A stretch of DNA of 16,045 nucleotides from UA16 sp042095135 (GCA_042095135.1 JBELBV010000047.1:1-16045), one strand, 5' to 3'; positions 1-6,834 are shown, numbered from the stretch's first letter. Program-made: numbers and translations. Notes: generated by a model from the letters alone, not told the origin.

Positions 1-494
1 ACGGCGTGTGCGATGCGTTTGAGGTCGCCGGCTGTCAAGACGCCACAGCGTGCAATTACAACGCCGATGCCACGGATGACGACGGCTCATGCACCTACGC
101 TGCGGAAGGCTATGACTGCGACGGCAACTGCATCTTGGATGTGGATGGCGACGGTGTATGTGATGTGGAGGAGATTGTCGGGTGCACGATTGAATATGCG
201 TGTAACTACGATCTTACCGCCACGGAGGCCGACGATGAATCGTGCTTCTACGCAACAGCGGTATTCGATTGCGCTGGCAACTGCCAATTGGACATCAACG
301 AAAACGGTATTTGCGACCAATTGGAAGAAAGCTACGCCGCGGTATGCGGTGAAGGAACCATTTGGGATCCGGCCTCCGGAACCTGCGTGGCACTTGTCGA
401 TGACTGCCCTTACGACTTGAACGGCGACGGCCTGGTGCAGCTGCAAGACCTCATGGACTTCTTGCTCTACTACGGCACCGCTTGCCCCGAGTAA
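1..494 (+). CDS. C-terminal part of a cysteine-rich repeat surface protein (5' end outside window)
   Basis: The reading frame is open at the left edge (codons begin at base 3) and stops with TAA at 492-494, leaving about 164 residues. Visible are two Cys-rich modules of the type GCQDATACNY...DDDGSC, each linked to a Ca-binding-like Asp-rich stretch (DVDGDGVCD, DINENGICD). A CGEGTIWDPASGTCV motif follows. The end is an EF-hand/dockerin-like segment, DLNGDGLVQLQDLMDFLLYYG. The same order of modules closes the large minus-strand protein ending at 1408, so the two are paralogues. Such proteins are common in marine Bacteroidota and are expected to be exported to the cell surface or medium; ligand and function are unknown. 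The export signal would be upstream and is not visible. A GTG at 6 is only an internal codon, not a start. Confidence 0.9.
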   Translation, partial: GVCDAFEVAGCQDATACNYNADATDDDGSCTYAAEGYDCDGNCILDVDGDGVCDVEEIVGCTIEYACNYDLTATEADDESCFYATAVFDCAGNCQLDINENGICDQLEESYAAVCGEGTIWDPASGTCVALVDDCPYDLNGDGLVQLQDLMDFLLYYGTACPE

Positions 495-523
495 TTTATG
501 CCCCTCCCCAGGAAGGAATGAAA

Positions 524-565
524 GCGAAAAGCGCTCTTGCACTCAGCAAGGGCGCTTTCTTTTTA
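524..565 (+). terminator. Rho-independent terminator after the cysteine-rich protein
   Basis: A 13-bp stem (528-540 with 546-558, AAAGCGCTCTTGC against GCAAGGGCGCTTT) closes a 5-base loop and is followed by CTTTTTAT. The single non-Watson-Crick pair is T-G when read on the plus strand and would be A-C on the other, so the plus orientation is the functional one. It sits about 30 bases after the TAA at 492-494. Confidence 0.85.
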
Positions 566-698
566 TCCATCGAATTGAATTCAAACACCCATAGTCCTTA
601 TCAACTGATTTTCAGGTATTTAATTTTTAATCCTTTGAGTCAAACCTGGAAGGTCTATCGATTAAAGCCATTCACAAGCTGACTTCGACTTAGAACAT

Positions 699-706
699 TA
701 GATTTG
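699..706 (+). promoter_or_regulatory. Candidate -7 box of a Bacteroidota promoter for the acetyltransferase
   Basis: TAGATTTG fits the Bacteroidota -7 consensus TAnnTTTG exactly and lies 47 bases before the ATG at 754. No TTG is found at the expected -33 spacing, so the assignment is weak. The rest of 566-753 is A/T-rich and shows no gene. Confidence 0.25.
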
Positions 707-753
707 TTCGTATCCGCAACAGTCGCATTACCAAATTCATCCAACATCATATC

Positions 754-1182
754 ATGGAGATCCGTATGGCTAAATTGGAGGATTGGAGAGGTATTGTATC
801 AATTTACGAGGAAGCCTTTCCATCTACTAGCAATGAAAGTGCTCTTCCATTGAAAAGCTGGCAAGCTCTTTTACTCAATGAGCATTTTTTCTACGTTGTG
901 GCCGCCCACGAAAATCAGGTTTTGGGCGTTGCGAATTTGATCGTCATCGAAAAACCCTTGCGAGGTGGATCAAAGATGGGATTAATAGAAGATGTCGCTG
1001 TGTCGAGTAGCGCAAGAACGCAGGGCATTGGCCAGGCCTTAATCCAAAGATTACAGCAAACAGCAAGATCAAAAGGCTGTTACAAAACGATCTTGAATTG
1101 TTCCGAAGACGTCGTACCGTTCTACGAACGCTGTGGCTTTCATCGAAAAGAAATTCAAATGCGCTGGGATCCTGAAAAATAG
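754..1182 (+). CDS. GNAT-family N-acetyltransferase, glucosamine-6-phosphate N-acetyltransferase (GNA1)-like
   Basis: A 142-residue single-domain cytosolic GNAT enzyme, expected to transfer an acetyl group from acetyl-CoA to an amine. The acetyl-CoA binding motif A is RTQGIG at residues 88-93, preceded by strand beta4 GLIEDVAV (76-83). The segment CYKTILNCSEDVVPFYERCG (109-128) plus FHRKEIQMRW closely recalls the C-terminal half of GNA1, where a Cys-Ser-Glu-x-x-(V)-x-FY-CGF pattern forms the substrate pocket. GNA1 acetylates glucosamine-6-phosphate on the way to UDP-GlcNAc. Bacteria normally use GlmU instead, so the true substrate could be another amino sugar or amine. ATG at 754 is chosen because it gives a complete first strand; ATG at 766 is possible, and no Shine-Dalgarno is seen, as is usual in this phylum. 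The gene stands alone between two convergent cysteine-rich genes and is visibly more A/T-rich than they are, which may indicate transfer. Family call firm, substrate call tentative. Confidence 0.88.
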   Translation: MEIRMAKLEDWRGIVSIYEEAFPSTSNESALPLKSWQALLLNEHFFYVVAAHENQVLGVANLIVIEKPLRGGSKMGLIEDVAVSSSARTQGIGQALIQRLQQTARSKGCYKTILNCSEDVVPFYERCGFHRKEIQMRWDPEK

Positions 1183-1213
1183 TCAGGCCTGCCTGGAGTG
1201 TTCTAAAAAAGTG

Positions 1214-1252
1214 GGAATAAAAAAAGGTCCACCCAGAGCGGCAGACCTTTGA
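1214..1252 (-). terminator. Rho-independent terminator, minus strand
   Basis: Read on the minus strand, AAAGGTCTGCC pairs with GGTGGACCTTT (1223-1250, 11 bp, 6-base loop GCTCTG), followed by TTTTTTTATT. Two pairs are G-T wobbles on this strand and would be mismatches on the plus strand, so it serves minus-strand transcription. It lies about 160 bases past the stop of the giant protein (1408), and could end that transcript or a separate small RNA. Confidence 0.7.
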
Positions 1253-1277
1253 AAGGGGAGATTCGACACAGGGTTCC

Positions 1278-1317
1278 AACGACTATGTGCCAGTAATTTT
1301 CGGATTGGCACATCGTT
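1278..1317. repeat. Intergenic inverted repeat (hairpin) of unknown function
   Basis: AACGA-CTA-TGTGCCA (1278-1292) is matched by TGGCACATCGTT (1306-1317): a 12-bp inverted repeat with a 3-base bulge and a 13-base loop. No T-run follows on either strand, so it is not a simple terminator. It lies inside the 1183-1407 gene-free stretch next to the minus-strand terminator at 1214-1252. The remaining bases of that stretch are A/T-rich and carry no gene I can support. Confidence 0.6.
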
Positions 1318-1407
1318 AGTCCTTGCGGCGAAACCTTAAGTTACGAAATATTTTGCAAATTTTCCAACAATTATAATTCGACTAAGGTATTTTTTTCTTC
1401 CATTGGA

Positions 1408-4400
1408 TTACTCACATTCGAAGCCGTAGTCCATCAAAAGCAGCAACAAATCACCGGTTCCCACGACCAGGTCTCCATTGAGATCACCGGGGCAAGATGT
1501 GTCCTCTACGCACATTTGGAAGGCATCACTCCAAACGGTGCCCTCGCCGCAGAAGTCCTCGCCGACACACTGGGAAACTCCGAACTCCACCCCTTCAGCA
1601 TATTCGTTGAAGAGGAGCGCATCGATTTCATCACAAGTACCGTTGCCATTTGCATCATTGAGGCAATTGCCTGAGCAATCGTAGTAGTCACCGGCGAAGT
1701 AGCAGGTTCCAGGATCGGTTGCAGCGGCGTCGTAATTGCAGGCCCCAGCATCGGTACAGCCCACCACCTCAAATTCGTCGCATACACCGTCGCCATCCGC
1801 GTCATTGAGGCAAACACCGTCGCAATCGTACCCGGCTTCAGGGCCATTGCCAGCGCAGTCGCACGCGCCTTCAGGGATACCGGTACCGCCGCACACGCCG
1901 CACTCGTCAAAGACCAAACACGAGCCGTCGTCATCAGTGGCAGCCGAGTTGTAGTTACACGCGGTTTCGTCCTGGCAACCGGCCACTTCGTCCGCATCGC
2001 ATACACCATCGTCATCGGCGTCGTTGTCGACCGTGGTTCCCGTGCCGTCGATTTCACCAGAACACGTGTCGCACCCGACCGGGTAGATGCAGCTATTGTC
2101 ATCATCTGTGGCTGCAGCATTGTAGTTGCAGGCGGTAGTGTCTTGACAACCGGCGACTTCGTCTGCGTCACATACGCCGTCGTTATCGGCATCATTATCC
2201 ACCGTCGTTCCTGTGCCGTCGGTTTCGCCCGAGCATGTTTCGCAGCCCACAGGGTAAATGCAGCTGCCGTCCTCGTCCGTTGCGGCGTCATTGAAGTTAC
2301 AGGCAGTGGCATCCTGGCAACCGGGGATTTCGTCCGCATCGCACACGCCATCGTCGTCAGTGTCGTTATCCACCACGGTGCCTGTGCCGTCCGTTTCACC
2401 CGAGCAAGTAGCACAGGTCTCAGTGGCATAGGTGCACGAATCAGCGTCGGTGGCTGATATGTTGTAGTTGCACGCCAGTGGATCCTGACACCCTGCAACT
2501 TCATCCGCGTCGCAAACGCCGTCATTGTCGGCATCGTTGTCTACCGTCGTGCCCGTGCCGTCGGTTTCGCCGGAGCAGGTCTCACAGCCCGTCGCGTAGA
2601 CGCAGCTGCCGTCTTCGTCAGTAGCTGCACTATTGTAGTTGCACGCCGTGGCATCCTGGCAACCGGGGATTTCGTCCGCATCGCAGACACCGTCATCGTC
2701 GGCGTCGTTGTCTACCGTCGTACCCGTGCCGTCGGTGGCGCCAGAGCACGTTTCACAGCCCGTTGGGTAAATGCAGCTTCCGTCTTCATCGGTTGCGGCC
2801 GCGTTGTAGTTACACGCTGTGGCGTCTTGGCAAGCCGCCACCTCGTCTGCATCGCATACGCCGTCATCATCCGCGTCATTGTCCACAATGGCGCCTGTGC
2901 CGTCGGATTCACCAGAGCAGGTCTCACATCCAGTAGCGTAGACGCAATTGGCCGCGTCATCGGTGGCAGCAGCGTTGTAGTTGCACGCCGTGGCGTCTTG
3001 GCAACCTGCTACTTCATCCGCATCGCAAACGCCATCATCGTCGGCATCGTTGTCCACGGTGGTGCCGGTGCCGTCGGTCTCGCCGGAGCACGTCTCACAN
3101 NNNNNNNNNNNNNNNNNNNNNNNNNNNNNNNNNNNNNNNNNNNNNNNNNNNNNNNNNNNNNNNNNNNNNNNNNNNNNNNNNNNNNNNNNNNNNNNNNNNT
3201 CGCCGGAGCACGTCTCACAGCCGGTGGCGTATACACAGCTTCCGTCTTCGACCGTCGCCGTATCCATGTAGTTACACGCATCAGACTCCATACAGCCGTT
3301 GATGACCGGAATGCAGCCTCCATCATCGTGCAAGGCATCTACATCGTAGTTCAAGGCCGTGGCATCGGTGCAACCGCAGTCCTGGTAATTGGAAGCCATA
3401 GCCCCCGTCCAGCTGGTGGAAGAGAAAGTTCCCACGCCGTCAAAAGCAAAGTGTTCTGTGTGGTAGACACCGGCGCCGTAGTTCCCATTTTGGAGGATTT
3501 GTACGGAGAACTCACCTGATACAATGCCTTCAGAAGTAATCTGGGCGACCAGTACACGTCCGTCGTCACCACCTATCGCGGGGTGGTTGGCATCGCAAGC
3601 TCCCGCGCCGCTTCCCGGTGGCAGGTCGCAATTGCGCACGTTGTAAATGCTGAAGCCTGAAGCGTCGCTTACATTCACATCCGTTCCCGCATTGAACGCT
3701 GGCCAGAAAGTGCCCTCGGCATCAATGGATCCGACACCCGTGAAGAAGTCGTCCGATGGGCCGAACTCAAGCCCGAATGTGAACCAACTGTCGTAGGCCA
3801 AATCAGGGAAGGTCGCTAGTAAGAATGGCGTGTGCTCCCACGCAAAATCGGCATTGGACAGCGGGTCATTGTGCCAGTTTGGTGTCGAAGTTGAAGTCAA
3901 CACAAACGGTTCAGCGGTAGACCCAGGAATGGCCTCACCATAGATGGCACTTAAGTAATCGTTCGGGTGGTCCATGTTTACGTACAAACGGTACGTAGTA
4001 TGGCCAGGAATGCCGTCGTAAGCATGCTCCTCTAACGTCAATGTATAAGGCGACAAGCCGGTGAACAATCCGCATGAACAGTATTCGCAAGAGCCGTCGT
4101 CGTCCGTTGCTGAAGCATCGTAATTGCACGCAGTACTGTCCTGGCAACCTGCAATTTCATCGTCATCGCATACGCCGTCGTCGTCAGCGTCACCGTCAAG
4201 GACTTGCCCCGTACCGTCCGTCTCGCCGGAGCAGTATTCGCAGCCTGTGGCGTATTCGCAGGCGCCTGAATCGGTCGCTGCCGTCATGTAATTGCAAGCC
4301 GTGGCGTCTTGGCACCCTACCACCTCATCGGCGTCACACACGCCGTCGTCGTCGGCATCATTGTCCACGATGGTGCCCGTGCCGTCCGTTTCACCGGAGC

Positions 4401-5616
4401 ACGTCTCACAAATGCCGTCGACATAGATACAGGCTGCCGAATCAGTCGCCGCGCTATCGTAATTGCACGCCGCGACGTCCTGGCACCCGACAATTTCGTC
4501 GGCATCGCACACGCCGTCATCATCTGCGTCGTTGTCCACCACGGTACCGGTGCCGTCCGTCTCACCGGAGCAAGTTTCACAACCCTCGGCAAAGACGCAG
4601 GACGCATCGTCGTCGGTGGCCGCAACGTCGTAGTTACAAGCCAAATCGGACATACAGCCGGCGATTTCCAGCTCATCACAGACGCCGTCGCTGTCGGTAT
4701 CGCTCAAGCACGCATTGGCGCAGTCGTAGTACTGCGGCGGGTAGGTGCATGTTCCGTTGTCTGAAGTCGCCAATTCATAGTAGTTGCACGCGTTAGAATC
4801 CGTGCATCCTTCGATGATGGCGCCTTGCATGGCGGTGCCATCAAAAGTTTGGGTAACAATCACCATGTTGGTCGAATCACCCTCGATCCAGATTTCAGCG
4901 CTCAAGGTCCACGTGAAGATGTCGTCCGTGGTCAATTGCATGACGATAGCTTTGTAATCTTCACCGGCATAACCATTGACCGCATCGGTGCTGCTCAATT
5001 CCCACGCACCTTGTGAGTCCACGCCATCCATGGCAATGTCCACAGCACCGTAGTTGCCGCTAGCCATCCCGTCGAGGATGAAGTGTTGCGACCAAGGCGT
5101 CAACGACGTCTCTTCGAGGTCCACATCGGCCTCACCGGCCCCGTCGTTCGGGAATGCCGTCAAACCAATGCCCACCCACGAATCGATTTCGTGCGCGTTG
5201 TACCCCCCGTAAAAGAAGCCGGGCGGTGGCACCCCTCCTGAAGTCGCTCCAATACAGAAGGAGTTGTTATAAATCCCGCCTGGTGCACTGATTGTGGCAG
5301 GGTAGTCTGTATTTCCGAAGATGCGGTGGACAAAATCAGTTTGATTAACTGTGTGCACGTACACCTTGTAAACGGAATAGCCCGTGTAATCGAACGCAGA
5401 AAACTGGTCGATGATGAAGGGAGACGCGTTGGTCTGGGTGAATTTGTACTGATCGTTGAGGACCATGCCGACAGCTTCCACGTCGGGAGCGGTTGACAAG
5501 GCGGGTTCCGATGGACTGTTGGTCGCAAAGGACATGTGGATACATGTGCAGGCAATCAAGGACAGGAGTCCTGATTTGACCGCACCCTTTGTAAGGGTTT
5601 TGGCAAATTGGCGCAT
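1408..5616 (-). CDS. Giant secreted cysteine-rich repeat protein with two jelly-roll-like domains (contains assembly gap)
   Basis: About 1400 residues when the N-gap is counted. The start is taken at 5616 (ATG), which directly gives a signal peptide (MRQFAKTLTKGAVKSGLLSL then IACTCIHMSFA); an upstream ATG at 5670 would precede it with a non-signal stretch and lies on a likely -33 box. From the N-terminus: a beta-rich domain (about residues 48-262), Cys-rich modules (271-514), a second copy of the same type of beta-rich domain (516-730), further modules interrupted by the gap, a seven-unit 57-residue array (840-1238), and an end segment with CGEGTVW and an EF-hand-like DLNGDLVVGTGDLLLLL. Each repeat has the form CETCSGETDGTG, DNDADDDGVCDADE, GCQDATACNY; the Asp-rich part resembles Ca-binding thrombospondin type 3 or EF-hand loops, and the paired Cys suggest disulfides outside the cytoplasm. 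No canonical type A or B T9SS domain is seen, so the export route is inferred. Role unknown: adhesion or surface structure is plausible. Confidence 0.85.
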   Translation of the reverse strand: MRQFAKTLTKGAVKSGLLSLIACTCIHMSFATNSPSEPALSTAPDVEAVGMVLNDQYKFTQTNASPFIIDQFSAFDYTGYSVYKVYVHTVNQTDFVHRIFGNTDYPATISAPGGIYNNSFCIGATSGGVPPPGFFYGGYNAHEIDSWVGIGLTAFPNDGAGEADVDLEETSLTPWSQHFILDGMASGNYGAVDIAMDGVDSQGAWELSSTDAVNGYAGEDYKAIVMQLTTDDIFTWTLSAEIWIEGDSTNMVIVTQTFDGTAMQGAIIEGCTDSNACNYYELATSDNGTCTYPPQYYDCANACLSDTDSDGVCDELEIAGCMSDLACNYDVAATDDDASCVFAEGCETCSGETDGTGTVVDNDADDDGVCDADEIVGCQDVAACNYDSAATDSAACIYVDGICETCSGETDGTGTIVDNDADDDGVCDADEVVGCQDATACNYMTAATDSGACEYATGCEYCSGETDGTGQVLDGDADDDGVCDDDEIAGCQDSTACNYDASATDDDGSCEYCSCGLFTGLSPYTLTLEEHAYDGIPGHTTYRLYVNMDHPNDYLSAIYGEAIPGSTAEPFVLTSTSTPNWHNDPLSNADFAWEHTPFLLATFPDLAYDSWFTFGLEFGPSDDFFTGVGSIDAEGTFWPAFNAGTDVNVSDASGFSIYNVRNCDLPPGSGAGACDANHPAIGGDDGRVLVAQITSEGIVSGEFSVQILQNGNYGAGVYHTEHFAFDGVGTFSSTSWTGAMASNYQDCGCTDATALNYDVDALHDDGGCIPVINGCMESDACNYMDTATVEDGSCVYATGCETCSGXXXXXXXXXXXXXXXXXXXXXXXXXXXXXXXXXXCETCSGETDGTGTTVDNDADDDGVCDADEVAGCQDATACNYNAAATDDAANCVYATGCETCSGESDGTGAIVDNDADDDGVCDADEVAACQDATACNYNAAATDEDGSCIYPTGCETCSGATDGTGTTVDNDADDDGVCDADEIPGCQDATACNYNSAATDEDGSCVYATGCETCSGETDGTGTTVDNDADNDGVCDADEVAGCQDPLACNYNISATDADSCTYATETCATCSGETDGTGTVVDNDTDDDGVCDADEIPGCQDATACNFNDAATDEDGSCIYPVGCETCSGETDGTGTTVDNDADNDGVCDADEVAGCQDTTACNYNAAATDDDNSCIYPVGCDTCSGEIDGTGTTVDNDADDDGVCDADEVAGCQDETACNYNSAATDDDGSCLVFDECGVCGGTGIPEGACDCAGNGPEAGYDCDGVCLNDADGDGVCDEFEVVGCTDAGACNYDAAATDPGTCYFAGDYYDCSGNCLNDANGNGTCDEIDALLFNEYAEGVEFGVSQCVGEDFCGEGTVWSDAFQMCVEDTSCPGDLNGDLVVGTGDLLLLLMDYGFECE
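1903..3099 (-). repeat. Tandem array of seven 171-bp (57-residue) coding repeats
   Basis: Seven consecutive in-frame units, each running from C(E/D/A)TCSG to just before the next one, all exactly 57 codons. Units differ mainly at a few positions (DEVAG/DEIPG, CIYPTG/CVYATG). High similarity between units explains why the assembly broke at the upstream edge of this array. The true copy number is unknown because of the gap at 3100-3199. Confidence 0.9.
3100..3199. other. Assembly gap of 100 N inside the repeat array
   Basis: Exactly 100 N, the usual placeholder for a gap of unknown length. The 20 bases before it (3080-3099) and the 20 after it (3200-3219) are identical: tcgccggagcacgtctcaca. 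The contigs either overlap here or are separated by an unknown number of repeat units. Residues called across the gap should be ignored. Confidence 0.97.
4075..4581 (-). repeat. Second, shorter tandem array of three 56-57-residue coding repeats
   Basis: Three units of the same family as the array at 1903-3099, each starting CETCSGETDGTG or CEYCSGETDGTG, lie between the two jelly-roll-like domains. They are more divergent from one another (CIYVDGI, CEYATG, SCEYCS at unit ends) than the units of the larger array, suggesting they are older or less homogenised copies. Confidence 0.85.
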
Positions 5617-5638
5617 GGTGATAAATCGGCGATTTGCA

Positions 5639-5670
5639 CTAAAATACAAAAAACACCACTTAACACACAA
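5639..5670 (-). promoter_or_regulatory. Candidate promoter of the giant cysteine-rich gene
   Basis: On the minus strand TTG (5670-5668) is followed after 21 bases by TATTTTAG (5646-5639), which matches seven of eight positions of the Bacteroidota -7 consensus TAnnTTTG when its two n positions count as matches. Transcription would start near 5633, about 17 bases before the ATG at 5616. This supports 5616 as the start rather than 5670. It suggests the gene is transcribed separately from the hydrolase gene ending 75 bases upstream. Confidence 0.35.
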
Positions 5671-5691
5671 TAAAAAGATTTTAATCTATAA

Positions 5692-6543
5692 TTATATCTT
5701 TTGCAACCAGTCCAACGCAGCTTCCATTCCATGGCGATAATCGGCTCGCAAATCGCTAGCTGAAATGCTGTAACCATCGGATTGAAGCGGAGCGTAAGGA
5801 GCAATTTCTGACCAGGATGCTGTGCCGTTGCCTCCGGTACGCAATTGGTCCACCACACGGTTGTATTGCTCGTGGCTTGACTCAAACAACTTGGCTATGG
5901 CTTCGTTCTCCCGAAACCAATAAGACGCCAGCCAATCGAGCGTGCCTTGCTCAATTTTGAGGCCAGACGGCCGCGTACGCACCACAACAATGCGTTGGTG
6001 GCCGTCTTCGAGTGCGCGATTCAACGGAATGGCGTCCGCATAACCCCCATCAAATACCCATCGGCCGCCTACCTGAATACGGCCACGGGTCAAGAGCGGC
6101 AGAGTGCAAGAAGCCAAGACGAGTCGTATCCAGTTTCCTTTTTCGGGGTGCAGGTAATGCGGCTCACCCGTTTCGCAATCTGCCGCTACGATGGACAAGC
6201 GCTTGCCTTCGATGGCCGTGTAGGCTGCCTCCCAATCAATGGGATCCGATGATCGAACAACGCGCGCCAAATGCGACAAATTCATGAGCCCTTCCTGGGA
6301 AAAAGCCGAAGTGAACCGGATGAATTCACCGTCTTCCACCAGCTGTGACGCCACGTTGATGAAATGCTTGCGCTGACCGGACAAAAACGACGTCAATGCC
6401 ATGGACCCAGCCGATACGGCGTAATACGATTGGAAAGGATTGCACCCGACCGTCGCAAAAGTATCCAATACGCCGGCGGTGAAAGCGCACCGCAAGCTTC
6501 CTCCTTCCAGGACCAATGCGTCGTATGGTTTCTTTGAATTCAC
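5692..6543 (-). CDS. Patatin-like phospholipase family hydrolase (YjjU-like)
   Basis: A 283-residue protein of the patatin family, which hydrolyses acyl esters with a Ser-Asp dyad. The nucleophile is Ser44 in AVSAGS and the Asp is D165 in FDGGYADAIPL, both in the expected context. The N-terminal oxyanion-hole loop reads LEGGSLRCAFTAGVLD (12-27), where the usual form is EGGGxRGxFTAGVLD: a Gly-to-Ser and a Gly-to-Cys change. The nucleophile elbow also has Ala in place of the first Gly of GxSxG. General layout and length agree with the bacterial YjjU-type group. No signal peptide is visible, so it probably acts in the cytoplasm or at the inner membrane. The start is GTG at 6543: an in-frame TAA lies four codons upstream and no ATG precedes residue 48. 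Lipid substrate unknown; activity is likely but the altered loop leaves doubt. Confidence 0.88.
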   Translation of the reverse strand: MNSKKPYDALVLEGGSLRCAFTAGVLDTFATVGCNPFQSYYAVSAGSMALTSFLSGQRKHFINVASQLVEDGEFIRFTSAFSQEGLMNLSHLARVVRSSDPIDWEAAYTAIEGKRLSIVAADCETGEPHYLHPEKGNWIRLVLASCTLPLLTRGRIQVGGRWVFDGGYADAIPLNRALEDGHQRIVVVRTRPSGLKIEQGTLDWLASYWFRENEAIAKLFESSHEQYNRVVDQLRTGGNGTASWSEIAPYAPLQSDGYSISASDLRADYRHGMEAALDWLQKI

Positions 6544-6552
6544 TCCTAAAAT

Positions 6553-6741
6553 TTACGAAATTTCCTGCACGGTTCGATTGAGCGATTTGTATGCCTGCAA
6601 AGGCCTCACTCCGTTGTTTGCAACCCAATCAAATGCTCTTTTCACAAAATACGCATTGTCCGTTGGAACAATTCGCTTCGTGTATGCCTCGTTCTTATAC
6701 CCATAAGGTGCTGGATAAGGCCATCTAACTCCGACCCTCAA
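6553..6741 (-). pseudogene. Remnant of a large serine recombinase (recombinase domain fragment)
   Basis: The frame translates to RVGVRWPYPAPYGYKNEAYT, then KRIVPTDNAYFVKRAFDWVA, then a helical tail ending NRTVQEIS and TAA. The pattern of an APYGYKN motif, a short basic stretch with IVP, and an (A)xxVKxAFxW(V)A helix is that of the 'Recombinase' domain (PF07508 type) of large serine recombinases in Bacteroidota, which follows the catalytic resolvase domain. An in-frame TAA sits directly before the first codon (a TTG) and there is no catalytic domain on either side, so this is a fragment about 60 residues long, not a working enzyme. It is in the same frame as the hydrolase gene that begins 10 bases downstream. 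I rely on motif recognition; no alignment was run. Confidence 0.5.
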
Positions 6742-6780
6742 TTATTGGCGTAAATACGAGCGTGACTGGCGTTAGAGCCG

Positions 6781-6809
6781 TTGCCGTCGATATAAGGCAC
6801 GGAAATTTG
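6781..6809 (+). promoter_or_regulatory. Candidate promoter of the seven-gene envelope operon
   Basis: TTG (6781-6783), an 18-base spacer and GAAATTTG (6802-6809) match the Bacteroidota pattern TTG-N19-TAnnTTTG with one change in the -7 box and a spacer one base short. Transcription would start near 6816, about 20 bases before the ATG at 6835. It is the best candidate in 6742-6834; no other gene or structure is seen there. Confidence 0.35.
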
Positions 6810-6834
6810 TTGTTTTGAAGTACATTGAAAACTC

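Noticed and set aside
87..542. Minus-strand 151-codon frame
   Set aside because: Shadow of the cysteine-rich plus-strand gene and runs across its terminator.
1223..1250. Hairpin considered as the terminator of the plus-strand acetyltransferase
   Set aside because: On the plus strand two pairs become mismatches and no T-run follows; the minus orientation fits far better.
2827..3519. Plus-strand open frame running through the N-gap
   Set aside because: Antisense shadow of the repeat array; it is only continuous because N's contain no stops.
1903..4581. Direct repeats considered as a CRISPR array
   Set aside because: The units are 171 bp, contiguous, protein-coding and without spacers.
4074..4796. 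Plus-strand open frame of 240 codons, rich in Arg and His, antisense to the giant gene
   Set aside because: It is the mirror image of the repetitive Asp/Cys-rich coding sequence on the minus strand; its composition is explained by the repeat and it has no domain or signal.
5617..5670. Longer start (ATG at 5670) for the giant protein
   Set aside because: It adds 18 residues ahead of a good signal peptide and coincides with the likely -33 promoter element.
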